Assembly: GCA_002373375.1 (NCBI GenBank) | Contig: DFLE01000033.1 | Location: 59,137-81,280, forward strand | DNA length: 22,144 nucleotides | Direction of reading: 5' to 3' | DNA from: Prevotellaceae bacterium UBA3627 | GTDB lineage: Bacteria; Bacteroidota; Bacteroidia; Bacteroidales; Bacteroidaceae | Shown: positions 1 to 6,448 of the stretch, one piece after another | Layout of the letters: the number at the start of each line of letters is the position of its first letter | Position numbering within the stretch: position 1 is the stretch's first letter | The notes under the pieces: model-generated | Database searches by the model: none | Seen by the model: the letters and a program-made list of their open reading frames with translations, nothing else | Told to the model about the DNA's origin: nothing | Position numbers and translations under genes: made by a program

Positions 1-217
1 CCATGGCGTTCTTGATAGCACGCTCGATGTTGTCCTTAGGCATGTTCTCACGCTTACATGTAGCGATGATGGAACGCAGTGTAGGGTTGGTGTCTGCGTC
101 AGGACCGCCAGCCTTTACAGCAATAGCAATCTGCTTACCCAGACGTGTGAAAGTTTTTGCCATGTGGCCCCAACGCTTCAACTTGGTGGCCTTACGATAT
201 TCAAATGCTCTTCCCAT
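1..217 (-). CDS. yebC: YebC/PmpR family regulator (TACO1-like), N-terminal part, cut by window edge
   Basis: Translating the minus strand from the ATG at 217 gives MGRAFEYRKATKLKRWGHMA and continues open to base 1 (72 codons). The early KATKLKRWGHMAKTFTRLGK stretch, the GGPDADTNPTLR segment and the NMPKDNIERAIKNA segment match the conserved N-terminal domain of the YebC/PmpR/TACO1 family. Members act as transcription regulators or, as shown more recently for several, as translation factors that relieve ribosome stalling; which applies here cannot be read from sequence. The gene lies downstream of pheT on the same strand, separated by 177 bp of repeat DNA. The C-terminal two thirds are outside the window. 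Confidence 0.9.
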   Translation of the reverse strand, partial: MGRAFEYRKATKLKRWGHMAKTFTRLGKQIAIAVKAGGPDADTNPTLRSIIATCKRENMPKDNIERAIKNAM

Positions 218-394
218 TGGATATATAAGTGAATTATGAATTATGAGACCCACCCCAACCCTCCCTGTGAGGGAGAAAATGTGAGGGAGGGATGAGTTAT
301 TAATTATTAATTATTTAATTATGAATTCTTTTAGTCGGCCTGCGGCCTTGTTAAAAGCGTCGCAAGCGCCGAGCGATGCATTAAGCATTAAGCA
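218..394. repeat. Composite intergenic repeat between pheT and yebC
   Basis: No gene is visible. From left to right it holds two TTATGA-type units (about 232-246), a small hairpin CTCCCT-gtg-AGGGAG (261-275; an alternative 8-bp stem pairs 259-266 with 284-291), an AT-rich TTAATTATTAATT block (about 297-326), and the string GCCGAGCGATG (368-378). The same modules recur at 11294-11480 in a different order, so this is an interspersed, probably non-coding repeat family. It may also serve as a terminator or spacer between pheT and yebC; no classical terminator with a T-run was seen. Confidence 0.6.
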
Positions 395-2878
395 TCATCT
401 CAGTTCGCAGTTAAGCTGCTTCTTGAGATTGTTGATGAGCTTGTTCATGATGGCGTCGATAGCCTTGTCGTTCATCGTCTTCTCGCTGTCCTGCAGCACG
501 AAGTTGACGGCGTAAGACTTCTTGCCCTCCGGCAGGTTCTTGCCCTCATAAACGTCAAACAACTCAACCTGCTTCAGCAACTTCTTCTCTGTCTGACGGG
601 CAATCTGCTCAATCTGTGCGAACTCTATGTTCTTGTCAATGAGCAGTGCAAGGTCACGACTTACAGCAGGATATTTAGGAATCTCAGTGAAGTGTACCTC
701 TGCCTTCTTCACGGCGTTAGTCACCTGTGTCCAGTTGATGTCGGCGAAGAACACCTCACGGTCTATGTCAGCCTGCTTCTGCAGTTTCTTGCTTACTATG
801 CCCAACTCCACGAATACCTTGCCGCCACGGTTCATCATCTTGATGCCGGCAGAGAAGATGTCGTTGTCAGTCTTCTCGCATACGAGCATACCCTGTGGCA
901 TGCCGATACGACGCAGGATATTGTCAACATGAGCCTTCAACTCATAGTATGTGCTGTCTTCATCTGCATGAATCCAAGAACCTTCCACACGCTTACCTGT
1001 AATCCACAATCCGAGGTGGCTCTCCTCAGAGTATGCCTTCATCGGGTTCTCATCATCCTTCTTCTCGTTGAAGTGCTGATAGCAGTTACCAAACTCAAAG
1101 AAGCGGAGGTTCGGCATACGACGGTTAGCGTTGCGCATGATGCTCTCCAATCCACCGAACAACAGTGACTGACGCATCACGTTAAGGTCGCTTGACAGTG
1201 GGTTTACTATTGTTACGCACTTGTCAGCGGGGTAAGCCTTCAGGTCAGCGTAGTACGCACCCTTCGTCAGTGAGTTGTTGAGTATCTCGTTGAAGCCTGC
1301 ACCCACGAGCTGCTCAGCCACGAGGTTCATCAGTTTGTGACGCTGGTCCTCAAAGTCCTTCACGGTAAGTGTTGACTTCAGCTGTGTAGGTATCTCCACG
1401 TTGTTGTAGCCGTAGATACGCAGTATGTCCTCCACTACGTCGCATGGGCGTTGTACGTCCACACGGTATGCAGGGACAGTGATGTCGAGTCCTTCAGCAT
1501 CCTCTGCGTTTATCTCTATCTCAAGTGACTTGAGTATGCTCTTTATAGTGTCGTTACCAATCTTCTTGCCTATGAGGTTGTCCACGTATGTGAAGTCAAG
1601 GCGCATCTTCGGGTTCTCGATAGGATTAGGATATACATCCTTAATCTCCATAGATACCTTTGCACCAGCCAGTTCCTTACACAGCAGTGCAGCCTGCTTC
1701 AGTGCGTATATAATTCCGTTAGGGTCTATGCCACGCTCAAAGCGGAATGAAGCGTCGGTAGAGAGACCATGACGACGTGCAGACTTACGTATCCATGTAG
1801 GGTGGAAATAGGCTGACTCCAGCACTACGTTCTTTGTGGTCTCGTATGTGCCGGAACCCTTACCGCCGAACACACCTGCTATGCACATTGGCTCCTCAGC
1901 GTTGCAGATAGCGAGGTCATGCTCACCGAGAGTATGCTCCTCACCGTCGAGGGTGACGAACTTTTTGCCTGCATTCTGGTCCTTCACGACAATCTTGTTG
2001 CCCTTCACCATGTCAGCGTCAAAGCAGTGCATAGGCTGACCGTATGCCATCATAACGTAGTTGGTTATGTCAACGATGTTGTTGATTGGGCGCAGACCTA
2101 TCACTGTCAGCTTGTTCTTCAGCCATTCAGGTGATTCCTTCACCTCACAGTCGGTAAGGCTCAGGCAGGCATATCTGCGGCAAGCCTCAGTGTTCTGTAT
2201 CTCAACGTCGATAGGCAGGTCGTTGTTGTCAACCTTGAAGTCATCGCATGAAGGACGGTGCAGTGTAGTCTGCTTGCCGTTAGCCAGCATCCATGCGTAG
2301 AGGTCGCGTGCCACGCCGTAGTGTGACAATGCGTCTGCACGGTTTGCTGTTATGTCAATCTCTATGAGCCAGTCGCTCTCAAGGTTATAGTATTCTGCGG
2401 CAGGAGTGCCTACCACGGCATTCTCTGGCAAAACGATGATACCATCGTGGCTTGTGCCAACGCCTATCTCGTCCTCTGCGCATATCATGCCGTTAGACTC
2501 TACACCACGCAGCTTTGATTTCTTAATCTTAAACTCCTTGTCGCCATCGTAGAGCACGCAACCGAGGTCTGCCACGATGACCTTCTGTCCTGCAGCCACA
2601 TTAGGTGCACCACACACAATCTGTGATGGAGCAGCCGCTGTGCCGTCCTCATTCTTCTTGCCCAGGTCCACAGTGCACACGTGCATATGGTCTGAGTCTG
2701 GATGAGGCTCGCAGGTCAGCACTTGTCCTACATAGAGTCCTTTCAGACCTCCCTTGATGGTCTGTACTTCTTCCAGAGCGTCAACCTCCAGGCCTGTGCT
2801 TGTCAGCGCAGCGCACACCTCCTCGGGTGTGAGGTCGAAGTCAACGTACTCTTTAAGCCATTTGTAAGAAATATTCAT
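395..2878 (-). CDS. pheT: Phenylalanine-tRNA ligase beta subunit
   Basis: This 827-residue protein is the usual length for bacterial PheT. It is the beta chain of the alpha2-beta2 enzyme that charges tRNA-Phe in the cytoplasm; the catalytic alpha chain (pheS) is not in this window. The start MNISYKWLKEYVDFDLTPEE is typical of the family. Domains in order: the EMAP/tRNA-binding OB fold (about 40-155, with PHPDSDHMHVC), the B3/B4 editing-type region (about 215-390, with HCFDAD and LDGEEHTL), the B5 DNA-binding-like domain (about 410-480), the inactive synthetase-like core, and the C-terminal ferredoxin-like anticodon-binding domain (about 735-826, with YPAVSRDLALL). The ATG at 2878 is supported by the conserved N-terminus. 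yebC lies downstream on the same strand. Confidence 0.97.
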   Translation of the reverse strand: MNISYKWLKEYVDFDLTPEEVCAALTSTGLEVDALEEVQTIKGGLKGLYVGQVLTCEPHPDSDHMHVCTVDLGKKNEDGTAAAPSQIVCGAPNVAAGQKVIVADLGCVLYDGDKEFKIKKSKLRGVESNGMICAEDEIGVGTSHDGIIVLPENAVVGTPAAEYYNLESDWLIEIDITANRADALSHYGVARDLYAWMLANGKQTTLHRPSCDDFKVDNNDLPIDVEIQNTEACRRYACLSLTDCEVKESPEWLKNKLTVIGLRPINNIVDITNYVMMAYGQPMHCFDADMVKGNKIVVKDQNAGKKFVTLDGEEHTLGEHDLAICNAEEPMCIAGVFGGKGSGTYETTKNVVLESAYFHPTWIRKSARRHGLSTDASFRFERGIDPNGIIYALKQAALLCKELAGAKVSMEIKDVYPNPIENPKMRLDFTYVDNLIGKKIGNDTIKSILKSLEIEINAEDAEGLDITVPAYRVDVQRPCDVVEDILRIYGYNNVEIPTQLKSTLTVKDFEDQRHKLMNLVAEQLVGAGFNEILNNSLTKGAYYADLKAYPADKCVTIVNPLSSDLNVMRQSLLFGGLESIMRNANRRMPNLRFFEFGNCYQHFNEKKDDENPMKAYSEESHLGLWITGKRVEGSWIHADEDSTYYELKAHVDNILRRIGMPQGMLVCEKTDNDIFSAGIKMMNRGGKVFVELGIVSKKLQKQADIDREVFFADINWTQVTNAVKKAEVHFTEIPKYPAVSRDLALLIDKNIEFAQIEQIARQTEKKLLKQVELFDVYEGKNLPEGKKSYAVNFVLQDSEKTMNDKAIDAIMNKLINNLKKQLNCELR

Positions 2879-3116
2879 AGTTGTTTATTTATATTCGTCT
2901 TCGTCCCGAATTACCGAATTTTCCGATTATGATGAAATGCAAGAAAATCAAGATAATAAAGTGAAATGTTTTAGAAACGAATTACTTTAATTAGTCTTAA
3001 TTTCTTTAATTATAATTCGTGAAATCCGTATAATTAGTTTTAATCTGTTGTTAAAGAATAATCATTGTACTCACAGTAATCTGTGGTCGTTCTATTCGTC
3101 TCCGTTTTCGCCTCGT
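2879..3116. other. AT-rich spacer with an inverted repeat between ftsE and pheT
   Basis: No gene was found in these 238 bp. ACGAATTA at 2977-2984 is the exact reverse complement of TAATTCGT at 3013-3020. The DNA between holds repeated TTTAATTA/TTAATTT units, so the whole 2977-3020 block could fold on itself. It should contain the pheT promoter, but no convincing TAnnTTTG box was seen on the minus strand. Confidence 0.4.
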
Positions 3117-3794
3117 CTATTTCTCAAGATTCAGCTTGCCCTCCTCGCAGTGGTACACTATGCCGGGGAAACGCTCCAGCAGCAGCATATTGTGTGTTGT
3201 CACTACGACAGCGGTGCCTGTGGCAGCAATGTCGCGGAACAGTCCTACGATGCTCTCGGCGGTCTCAGGGTCAAGGTTGCCCGTAGGCTCGTCGGCGAGT
3301 ATCAGCTTTGGCGAGTTGAGCAGCGCGCGTGCTATGGCGATGCGTTGTTGCTCACCACCAGACAACTCATGTGGCATGCGCTCCTCATATCCTGTCATAC
3401 CTACAGCCTTCATCACCTCGGTGATGCGTTTGTCTATGTCGAACGAGTCCTTCCAGCCTGTGGCTTTTAATACGAACTCAAGATTGCGACGCACGTTGCG
3501 ATCACCCAGCAGTTTGAAGTCTTGGAACACTATGCCCAACTCGCGCCTGAGGCCTTGTATCTCGCTGCGCTTAATGTTGGTCATGTCTCGTCCTAAGACA
3601 TTCGCTGTGTAGGCGCTGTCTATGTCAAGCTCACCGTAGATGGTGCGCAACAGTGAACTCTTGCCAGAGCCTACCTTACCTATTATATATATAAACTCTC
3701 CAGCGTTCACTTTGAAGTCAACGCCGCGCAGCACCATCTCATCATCGTAATGGCTGATGTTTACGTTTTTATAGTTTATAAGCACGTTATTCAA
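3117..3794 (-). CDS. ftsE: FtsE-type ABC transporter ATP-binding protein (TTG start)
   Basis: This 225-residue single ABC ATPase domain has Walker A GKVGSGKS (39-46), Q-loop Gln91, signature LSGGEQQ (144-150), Walker B with ADEPTGNLD (167-175) and switch His201. FtsE pairs with the membrane protein FtsX to control peptidoglycan hydrolases at the septum; ftsX is not adjacent. The size and the IYGELDIDSAYTANVLGRDM region fit FtsE better than LolD, though LolD-type exporters are close relatives. The start is noteworthy: the first codon is TTG (plus-strand CAA at 3792-3794). An in-frame stop lies about 14 codons upstream with no ATG between. The alternative is GTG three codons further on. The TTATGAG hairpin spacer lies immediately upstream. 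Confidence 0.85.
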   Translation of the reverse strand: MNNVLINYKNVNISHYDDEMVLRGVDFKVNAGEFIYIIGKVGSGKSSLLRTIYGELDIDSAYTANVLGRDMTNIKRSEIQGLRRELGIVFQDFKLLGDRNVRRNLEFVLKATGWKDSFDIDKRITEVMKAVGMTGYEERMPHELSGGEQQRIAIARALLNSPKLILADEPTGNLDPETAESIVGLFRDIAATGTAVVVTTHNMLLLERFPGIVYHCEEGKLNLEK

Positions 3795-3917
3795 AGTTAT
3801 GAGTGATGGGTTATGAGTGATGGGTTATGCAGAGTTATGAGTTATGAGTTATGAATTATGAGTTATGAGTTACTTTATCAGCGGACACTCATAATTCATA
3901 ACTCATCACTCATAACT
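3795..3917. repeat. TTATGAG tandem repeat forming a 30-bp hairpin
   Basis: The spacer between hisE and ftsE consists of about ten degenerate 7-8 bp units (GTTATGA, GAGTGATGG and similar). Its arm at 3833-3862 is complementary to 3888-3917 at 29 of 30 positions, with a 25-nt loop. Similar TTATGAG units occur at 232-246 and 11296-11330. In a transcript running from hisE into ftsE this would be a long stem and could affect termination or mRNA stability. There is no adjacent T-run, so it is not a classical terminator. Confidence 0.75.
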
Positions 3918-3933
3918 TGGAATACACAACTTA

Positions 3934-4248
3934 TTAGTGTTTCTTCCATCCAGGGTTATGGCGCTCTGCCAACTCGGCAGCCAGGTCCTCAATCCTCAGT
4001 CCCTTTGAAGTGAGCAATACGATAAGGTGATAGAGCATGTCAGAACCCTCGTATATCAGTCTGTCGTTAGTGCCGTTGGTAGCCTCGATAACAAGTTCGA
4101 GAGCCTCCTCGCCAACTTTCTGCGCCATACGGTTCAGGCCGTCCTTGAAGAGTGATGTGGTGTAAGAGCCCTCTGGCATCTCCTCATGGCGTTTCTCGAT
4201 AAAGTCTTGCAGTTCACTAAGGAACAAAAGCGGATTTTTTTCTTCCAT
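3934..4248 (-). CDS. hisE: Phosphoribosyl-ATP pyrophosphohydrolase (histidine biosynthesis)
   Basis: This 104-residue protein has the all-alpha MazG-like fold signature of HisE: KDGLNRMAQKVGEEALELVI (about 35-54), then a second acidic helix EGSDMLYHLIVLL (about 67-79). It hydrolyses phosphoribosyl-ATP to phosphoribosyl-AMP, the second step of histidine synthesis, in the cytoplasm. Many Bacteroidetes carry a fused HisIE; here only the HisE half is present, and no HisI-like (cyclohydrolase) coding sequence is seen upstream. It starts with ATG at 4248, about 38 nt after a TACCTTTG -7 box. No other his genes are in view, so it is a detached his gene or the edge of a scattered pathway. Confidence 0.93.
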   Translation of the reverse strand: MEEKNPLLFLSELQDFIEKRHEEMPEGSYTTSLFKDGLNRMAQKVGEEALELVIEATNGTNDRLIYEGSDMLYHLIVLLTSKGLRIEDLAAELAERHNPGWKKH

Positions 4249-4286
4249 TTTATATAATGATATTATAATTTGTAACTTACAAAATG

Positions 4287-4294
4287 CAAAGGTA
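4287..4294 (-). promoter_or_regulatory. Probable -7 box of the hisE promoter
   Basis: The minus strand reads TACCTTTG, matching the Bacteroidetes -7 consensus TAnnTTTG, 38 nt before the hisE ATG. No TTTG/TTG was found about 20 nt further upstream, so the -33 element is missing or degenerate. Confidence 0.55.
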
Positions 4295-4359
4295 CTTATT
4301 TTTTTTTAATTATAAGGTAATTATTCTGAAAAAACTTTGCCATTTACCTAATATGGTGT

Positions 4360-4433
4360 CTCATGGCAAAATGAAACTTGTCATTTTGCATGGTGTCATG
4401 ACAGCTATTTGCTTATAACATAATTGCCATGAG
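4360..4433. promoter_or_regulatory. Nested inverted repeats of unknown role
   Basis: CTCATGGCAA at 4360-4369 is the exact reverse complement of TTGCCATGAG at 4424-4433. Inside it, GCAAAATGA (4366-4374) pairs exactly with TCATTTTGC (4381-4389) across a 6-nt loop. The left arms overlap, so the two structures are alternatives. A direct repeat TGGTGTC (4354-4360 and 4391-4397) is also present. This could be an operator or a structured leader in the divergent control region. Confidence 0.5.
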
Positions 4434-4454
4434 TTGTTCATAAACTAATCCTTG

Positions 4455-4498
4455 ATACCTAAAAATGGGGATAAGTGAAAACCCTCTTTTTTAGGTAT
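4455..4498. promoter_or_regulatory. 11-bp palindrome abutting the flavodoxin -33 element
   Basis: ATACCTAAAAA (4455-4465) and TTTTTAGGTAT (4488-4498) are perfect inverted repeats with a 22-nt spacer. The right arm ends in the -33 TTG of the flavodoxin promoter, a position where a bound protein could block RNA polymerase. It does not obviously match a classical Fur box. It could also be a terminator-like stem, since the right arm has a T-run. Confidence 0.45.
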
Positions 4499-4528
4499 TG
4501 CCAGAGTAGAAGGAAAGAGCTAACTTTG
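4498..4528 (+). promoter_or_regulatory. Flavodoxin promoter, TTG-N20-TAACTTTG
   Basis: TTG at 4498-4500 is followed after exactly 20 nt by TAACTTTG at 4521-4528, matching the Bacteroidetes -33/-7 pattern. The predicted transcript start near 4532 leaves about 48 nt of leader before the ATG at 4581. Confidence 0.75.
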
Positions 4529-4580
4529 CATCGTAATTAGATATAACAATAATACAAACACAAATAAAGACAGAAGAAAG

Positions 4581-5075
4581 ATGAAAAAGACAATCGTAGT
4601 ATTTGGCAGTTCCACAGGAACTTGTGAGGGCATAGCCGGAGATATCGCGGCAAAGCTCGGTGTAGAGGCCATCAACGTGTCAGACCTCACCGCTGACGTT
4701 ATCGCTGAAAACGACAACCTCATTCTCGGTACTTCTACATGGGGAGCCGGCGAGGTGCAGGATGACTGGTATGACGGACTGAAGACGCTCAAGGCAGCAG
4801 ACCTCAGTGGCAAGACCGTGGCACTCTTCGGATGCGGTGACTCTGCCTCTTATTCTGACACCTTCTGTGGCGGTATGGCAGAGATATATAACGCAGTAAA
4901 GCAGGCTGGCGCCAATGTGGTTGGTGCTGTTGACGCTTCAGAGTACAGCTATGATGACTCAGAGGCAGTCATTGACGGACAGTTCGTAGGGCTTGCCCTT
5001 GACAATGACAACGAGGAGTCAAAGACCGCTGCGCGTATTGATGCCTGGATAGCAGCCATCACACCGGCTCTCTAA
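4581..5075 (+). CDS. fldA: Flavodoxin, long-chain type
   Basis: This 164-residue protein is a small FMN-binding electron carrier of the cytoplasm. The phosphate-binding loop is FGSSTGTCEG (8-17), the first FMN-flanking loop is GTSTWGAGEVQDDW (about 50-63), and the second is FGCGDSASYSDTFCGGM (about 83-99). The length and the inserted segment around 115-140 indicate the long-chain class. Flavodoxins commonly replace ferredoxin under iron shortage. The upstream palindrome over the promoter is compatible with such control, but that is inference. The gene is followed by the DUF2023 gene 31 bp downstream, probably on the same transcript. Confidence 0.95.
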   Translation: MKKTIVVFGSSTGTCEGIAGDIAAKLGVEAINVSDLTADVIAENDNLILGTSTWGAGEVQDDWYDGLKTLKAADLSGKTVALFGCGDSASYSDTFCGGMAEIYNAVKQAGANVVGAVDASEYSYDDSEAVIDGQFVGLALDNDNEESKTAARIDAWIAAITPAL

Positions 5076-5106
5076 GTCATACTTATCACTCACATAGTAA
5101 TAACAG

Positions 5107-5529
5107 ATGCTTCCATACAACGACAACATAGTAAACGATTCTGCCGTGTGTCAGTCAGTGTCGGCTGGTGACAGAGAGGACGACAGGGTAGGGGCGTCAG
5201 CCCCCATGCGTGTATTGCTTAACCATATCTATGAGTACAAGAAAGGCGTGCGCCGCATGGTGCTCTACACTTTCCACAAGCGATATATGCGTTATGCCAT
5301 AGAACGTCTGCAGCGTCAGGGCATAGACTATGTCATCTCACCGTTGCAGGGCGACAATGTTAACCTCTTTTTCGGCAGACGTGAGTGTCTTGATGCCATA
5401 AGGCTTATGGTTACCCGTCCGCTGAACCAGCTCTCTCCCGAGGAGGACTTCATCCTCGGAGCCCTTTTGGGTTATGACATCTGTATGCAGTGTGAGCGTT
5501 ACTGTGACAGGAAGCAGCGCATAGCGTAA
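5107..5529 (+). CDS. DUF2023 family protein, flavodoxin neighbour
   Basis: The protein has 140 residues from the first ATG. The region from Met34 on (MRVLLNHIYEYKKGVRRMVL, then NLFFGRRECLDAI, EEDFILGALLGYD and a Cys-x2-Cys-like QCERYC end) resembles the DUF2023 family as I know it; the biochemical role is unknown. The family is often found beside flavodoxin, as here. The first 33 residues are low in conserved features, and the true start may be the ATG at 5206. That ATG, however, sits one base after a GGGGC-gtca-GCCCC hairpin (5191-5204), which would hinder initiation there. A terminator follows at 5569. Confidence 0.82.
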   Translation: MLPYNDNIVNDSAVCQSVSAGDREDDRVGASAPMRVLLNHIYEYKKGVRRMVLYTFHKRYMRYAIERLQRQGIDYVISPLQGDNVNLFFGRRECLDAIRLMVTRPLNQLSPEEDFILGALLGYDICMQCERYCDRKQRIA

Positions 5530-5568
5530 TCTTTTTGTAATGATAAAGGGGTAAATCCCTGACCTTTC

Positions 5569-5600
5569 AACACAGTCAGAAATGGCTGTGTTTTTCTTTT
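5569..5600 (+). terminator. Terminator of the flavodoxin/DUF2023 operon
   Basis: AACACAG (5569-5575) pairs with CTGTGTT (5586-5592) around a 10-nt loop and is followed by a T-rich tail to about 5602. It lies 39 bp after the DUF2023 stop codon. Confidence 0.8.
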
Positions 5601-5721
5601 TTCCCCCCTCAAAAATTCACTGGTTTGCAGACAGCCGAAAATAGGACATTTTTGTCATTAGGGGGTTAAAAAAAATTCGAGAAAAAAACTCAATCTAGAA
5701 GAAAAAGAACAGTGCAAAAAC

Positions 5722-5752
5722 AAAAAAAAGCCTCAAAAAGAGGCTTTTTTTT
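5722..5752. terminator. Strong bidirectional intrinsic terminator
   Basis: This perfect 13-bp palindrome has GCCTC...GAGGC at the core, a 5-A loop, eight A before and eight T after. The symmetric A and T runs allow termination on either strand. It isolates the repeat array and toxin-antitoxin region from the flavodoxin operon. Confidence 0.88.
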
Positions 5753-5763
5753 CACTCTGAACC

Positions 5764-5869
5764 GTAAAAGCATAGCTTTCTCACCCTAAAGTGATAGCTT
5801 TTACGCTGTCATTCGATAGCTTTCACACTGAGAAACGATAGCTTTTACGACGTAAAAGCTATCACTTTA
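5764..5869. repeat. 22-bp iteron-like tandem repeats with a perfect inverted copy
   Basis: The core ATAGCTTT begins at 5772, 5794, 5816 and 5838, an exact 22-bp period (one DNA face, about two turns). Units read as YGATAGCTTTYAC plus about 9 variable bases; the first is the most diverged. TAAAGTGATAGCTTTTACG at 5787-5805 has an exact reverse complement at 5851-5869. The last unit forms a 13-bp-arm palindrome with it (5837-5849 and 5851-5863, one central base). A further inverted GTAAAAGC lies at 5764-5771. Spacing and symmetry suggest protein binding, but no function is known. It is too short and too regular in its spacers for CRISPR. Confidence 0.85.
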
Positions 5870-6010
5870 CACCGCTTTTCTAAATCCCTCTGCTGATTAT
5901 CAATAAGTTACAACTCTCGTAGATTTGCGTAGAGCCGACCAGCAATATTTTTTTTCAAAAAACCGCCCTTTATTTGGACTTAAAAAGAAGGTCAAAATAG
6001 GACAAAATCG

Positions 6011-6047
6011 TTTTTTTTGCCTATCCCAGGCACACGTCGCAGTGACC
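6011..6047. repeat. Detached copy of the recQ 3' end (left direct repeat)
   Basis: Bases 6020-6047 are identical over 28 nt to 6782-6809, the last codons and stop of recQ (encoding GHCDVCLG and the stop on the minus strand). Both are preceded by an 8-T run. The two direct repeats bracket the toxin-antitoxin module, as expected for attL/attR sites after insertion into the recQ 3' end. Confidence 0.9.
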
Positions 6048-6118
6048 TGCTCAATGGAGTGGGGCACAGCTTTGTTTCCCCTGAAAAATTGGAGGAAAGG
6101 AAAAAAGTTTGTAAATAG

Positions 6119-6188
6119 TTTGGTAGAAAGAAAACTTTGTATTACATTTGTATTTGAAAGTGATATAAATGTAATACAAAGTAATACA
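6119..6188 (+). promoter_or_regulatory. Toxin-antitoxin promoter with overlapping operator
   Basis: TTTG at 6119-6122, 20 nt, then TACATTTG at 6143-6150 fits the Bacteroidetes promoter. CTTTGTATTACATTT (6135-6149) and AAATGTAATACAAAG (6167-6181) are perfect inverted repeats spanning the -7 box and the start site. A third half-site GTAATACA follows at 6181-6188, ending 5 nt before the ATG. This is the layout expected for autorepression by the ribbon-helix-helix antitoxin. Confidence 0.85.
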
Positions 6189-6193
6189 GAAAT

Positions 6194-6448
6194 ATGGAGA
6201 CGACAATAAGAAGAAAACCGACATCATTTAGACTGAGAGGGGACATAATAGAAGGACTGAAGCGTAATGCAGCACGTGAAAATCGCACTCTGAACAACTA
6301 TGTTGAAAGTGTGCTCTTGGATGTGGTGTATAATGAGCCTAACGAAGTGACCAAAGCTGCAATAGGAGAGGCTATGTCTGGAAAGAATCATAATAAGGTC
6401 TATTCTAATGTCAATGAAATGTTTGACGATATTTTGAATGAGAAGTAA
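6194..6448 (+). CDS. Ribbon-helix-helix antitoxin of a YafQ-type toxin-antitoxin pair
   Basis: This 84-residue protein has an N-terminal RHH DNA-binding fold: strand RKPTSFRLR (7-15), helix DIIEGLKRNAAREN (17-30), then the typical turn into TLNNYVESVLLDVVY (32-46). The acidic C-terminal half (about 60-84) would wrap and neutralise the toxin. It would also repress its own promoter through the palindrome just upstream. It overlaps the toxin start by one base (TAATG). The antitoxin class is inferred mainly from the RHH pattern and the toxin partner; RelB/DinJ-like is the closest description. Confidence 0.85.
   Translation: METTIRRKPTSFRLRGDIIEGLKRNAARENRTLNNYVESVLLDVVYNEPNEVTKAAIGEAMSGKNHNKVYSNVNEMFDDILNEK

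Larger units (their letters stand above)
4249..4580. other. Divergent hisE/flavodoxin control region without a gene
   Basis: This 332-bp spacer separates divergent hisE and the flavodoxin gene. It contains a hisE -7 box (4287-4294), nested inverted repeats (4360-4433), a palindrome (4455-4498) and the flavodoxin promoter (4498-4528), each listed separately. No open frame in it looks coding. Confidence 0.7.
5530..6193. other. 664-bp gene-free region between DUF2023 and the antitoxin
   Basis: No credible gene is present. It contains two terminators (5569-5600, 5722-5752), the 22-bp repeat array (5764-5869), the detached copy of the recQ 3' end (6011-6047) and the toxin-antitoxin promoter (6119-6188). 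An 11-nt direct repeat AAAATAGGACA occurs at 5638-5648 and 5994-6004. A lone TAGATTTG (-7-like) at 5920-5927 has no partner box and no gene. Confidence 0.7.

Noticed and set aside
692..1168. 158-codon plus-strand frame inside pheT
   Set aside because: Antisense to a clearly conserved gene; no motif, no promoter.
3934..4248. hisE as a truncated HisIE pseudogene
   Set aside because: The HisE domain is complete, has its own ATG and -7 box, and no HisI remnant is seen upstream.
5764..5869. Possible CRISPR array
   Set aside because: The repeat core is only about 12-13 bp with roughly 9-bp spacers, an inverted copy is present, and no cas genes are nearby.
5920..5927. TAGATTTG as a promoter -7 box
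   Set aside because: No TTTG at the right distance and no gene close downstream; the toxin-antitoxin pair has its own better promoter.
5925..6209. 94-codon frame before the antitoxin
   Set aside because: Runs through homopolymer tracts, the recQ repeat copy and the toxin-antitoxin promoter/operator, so it is very unlikely to be coding.
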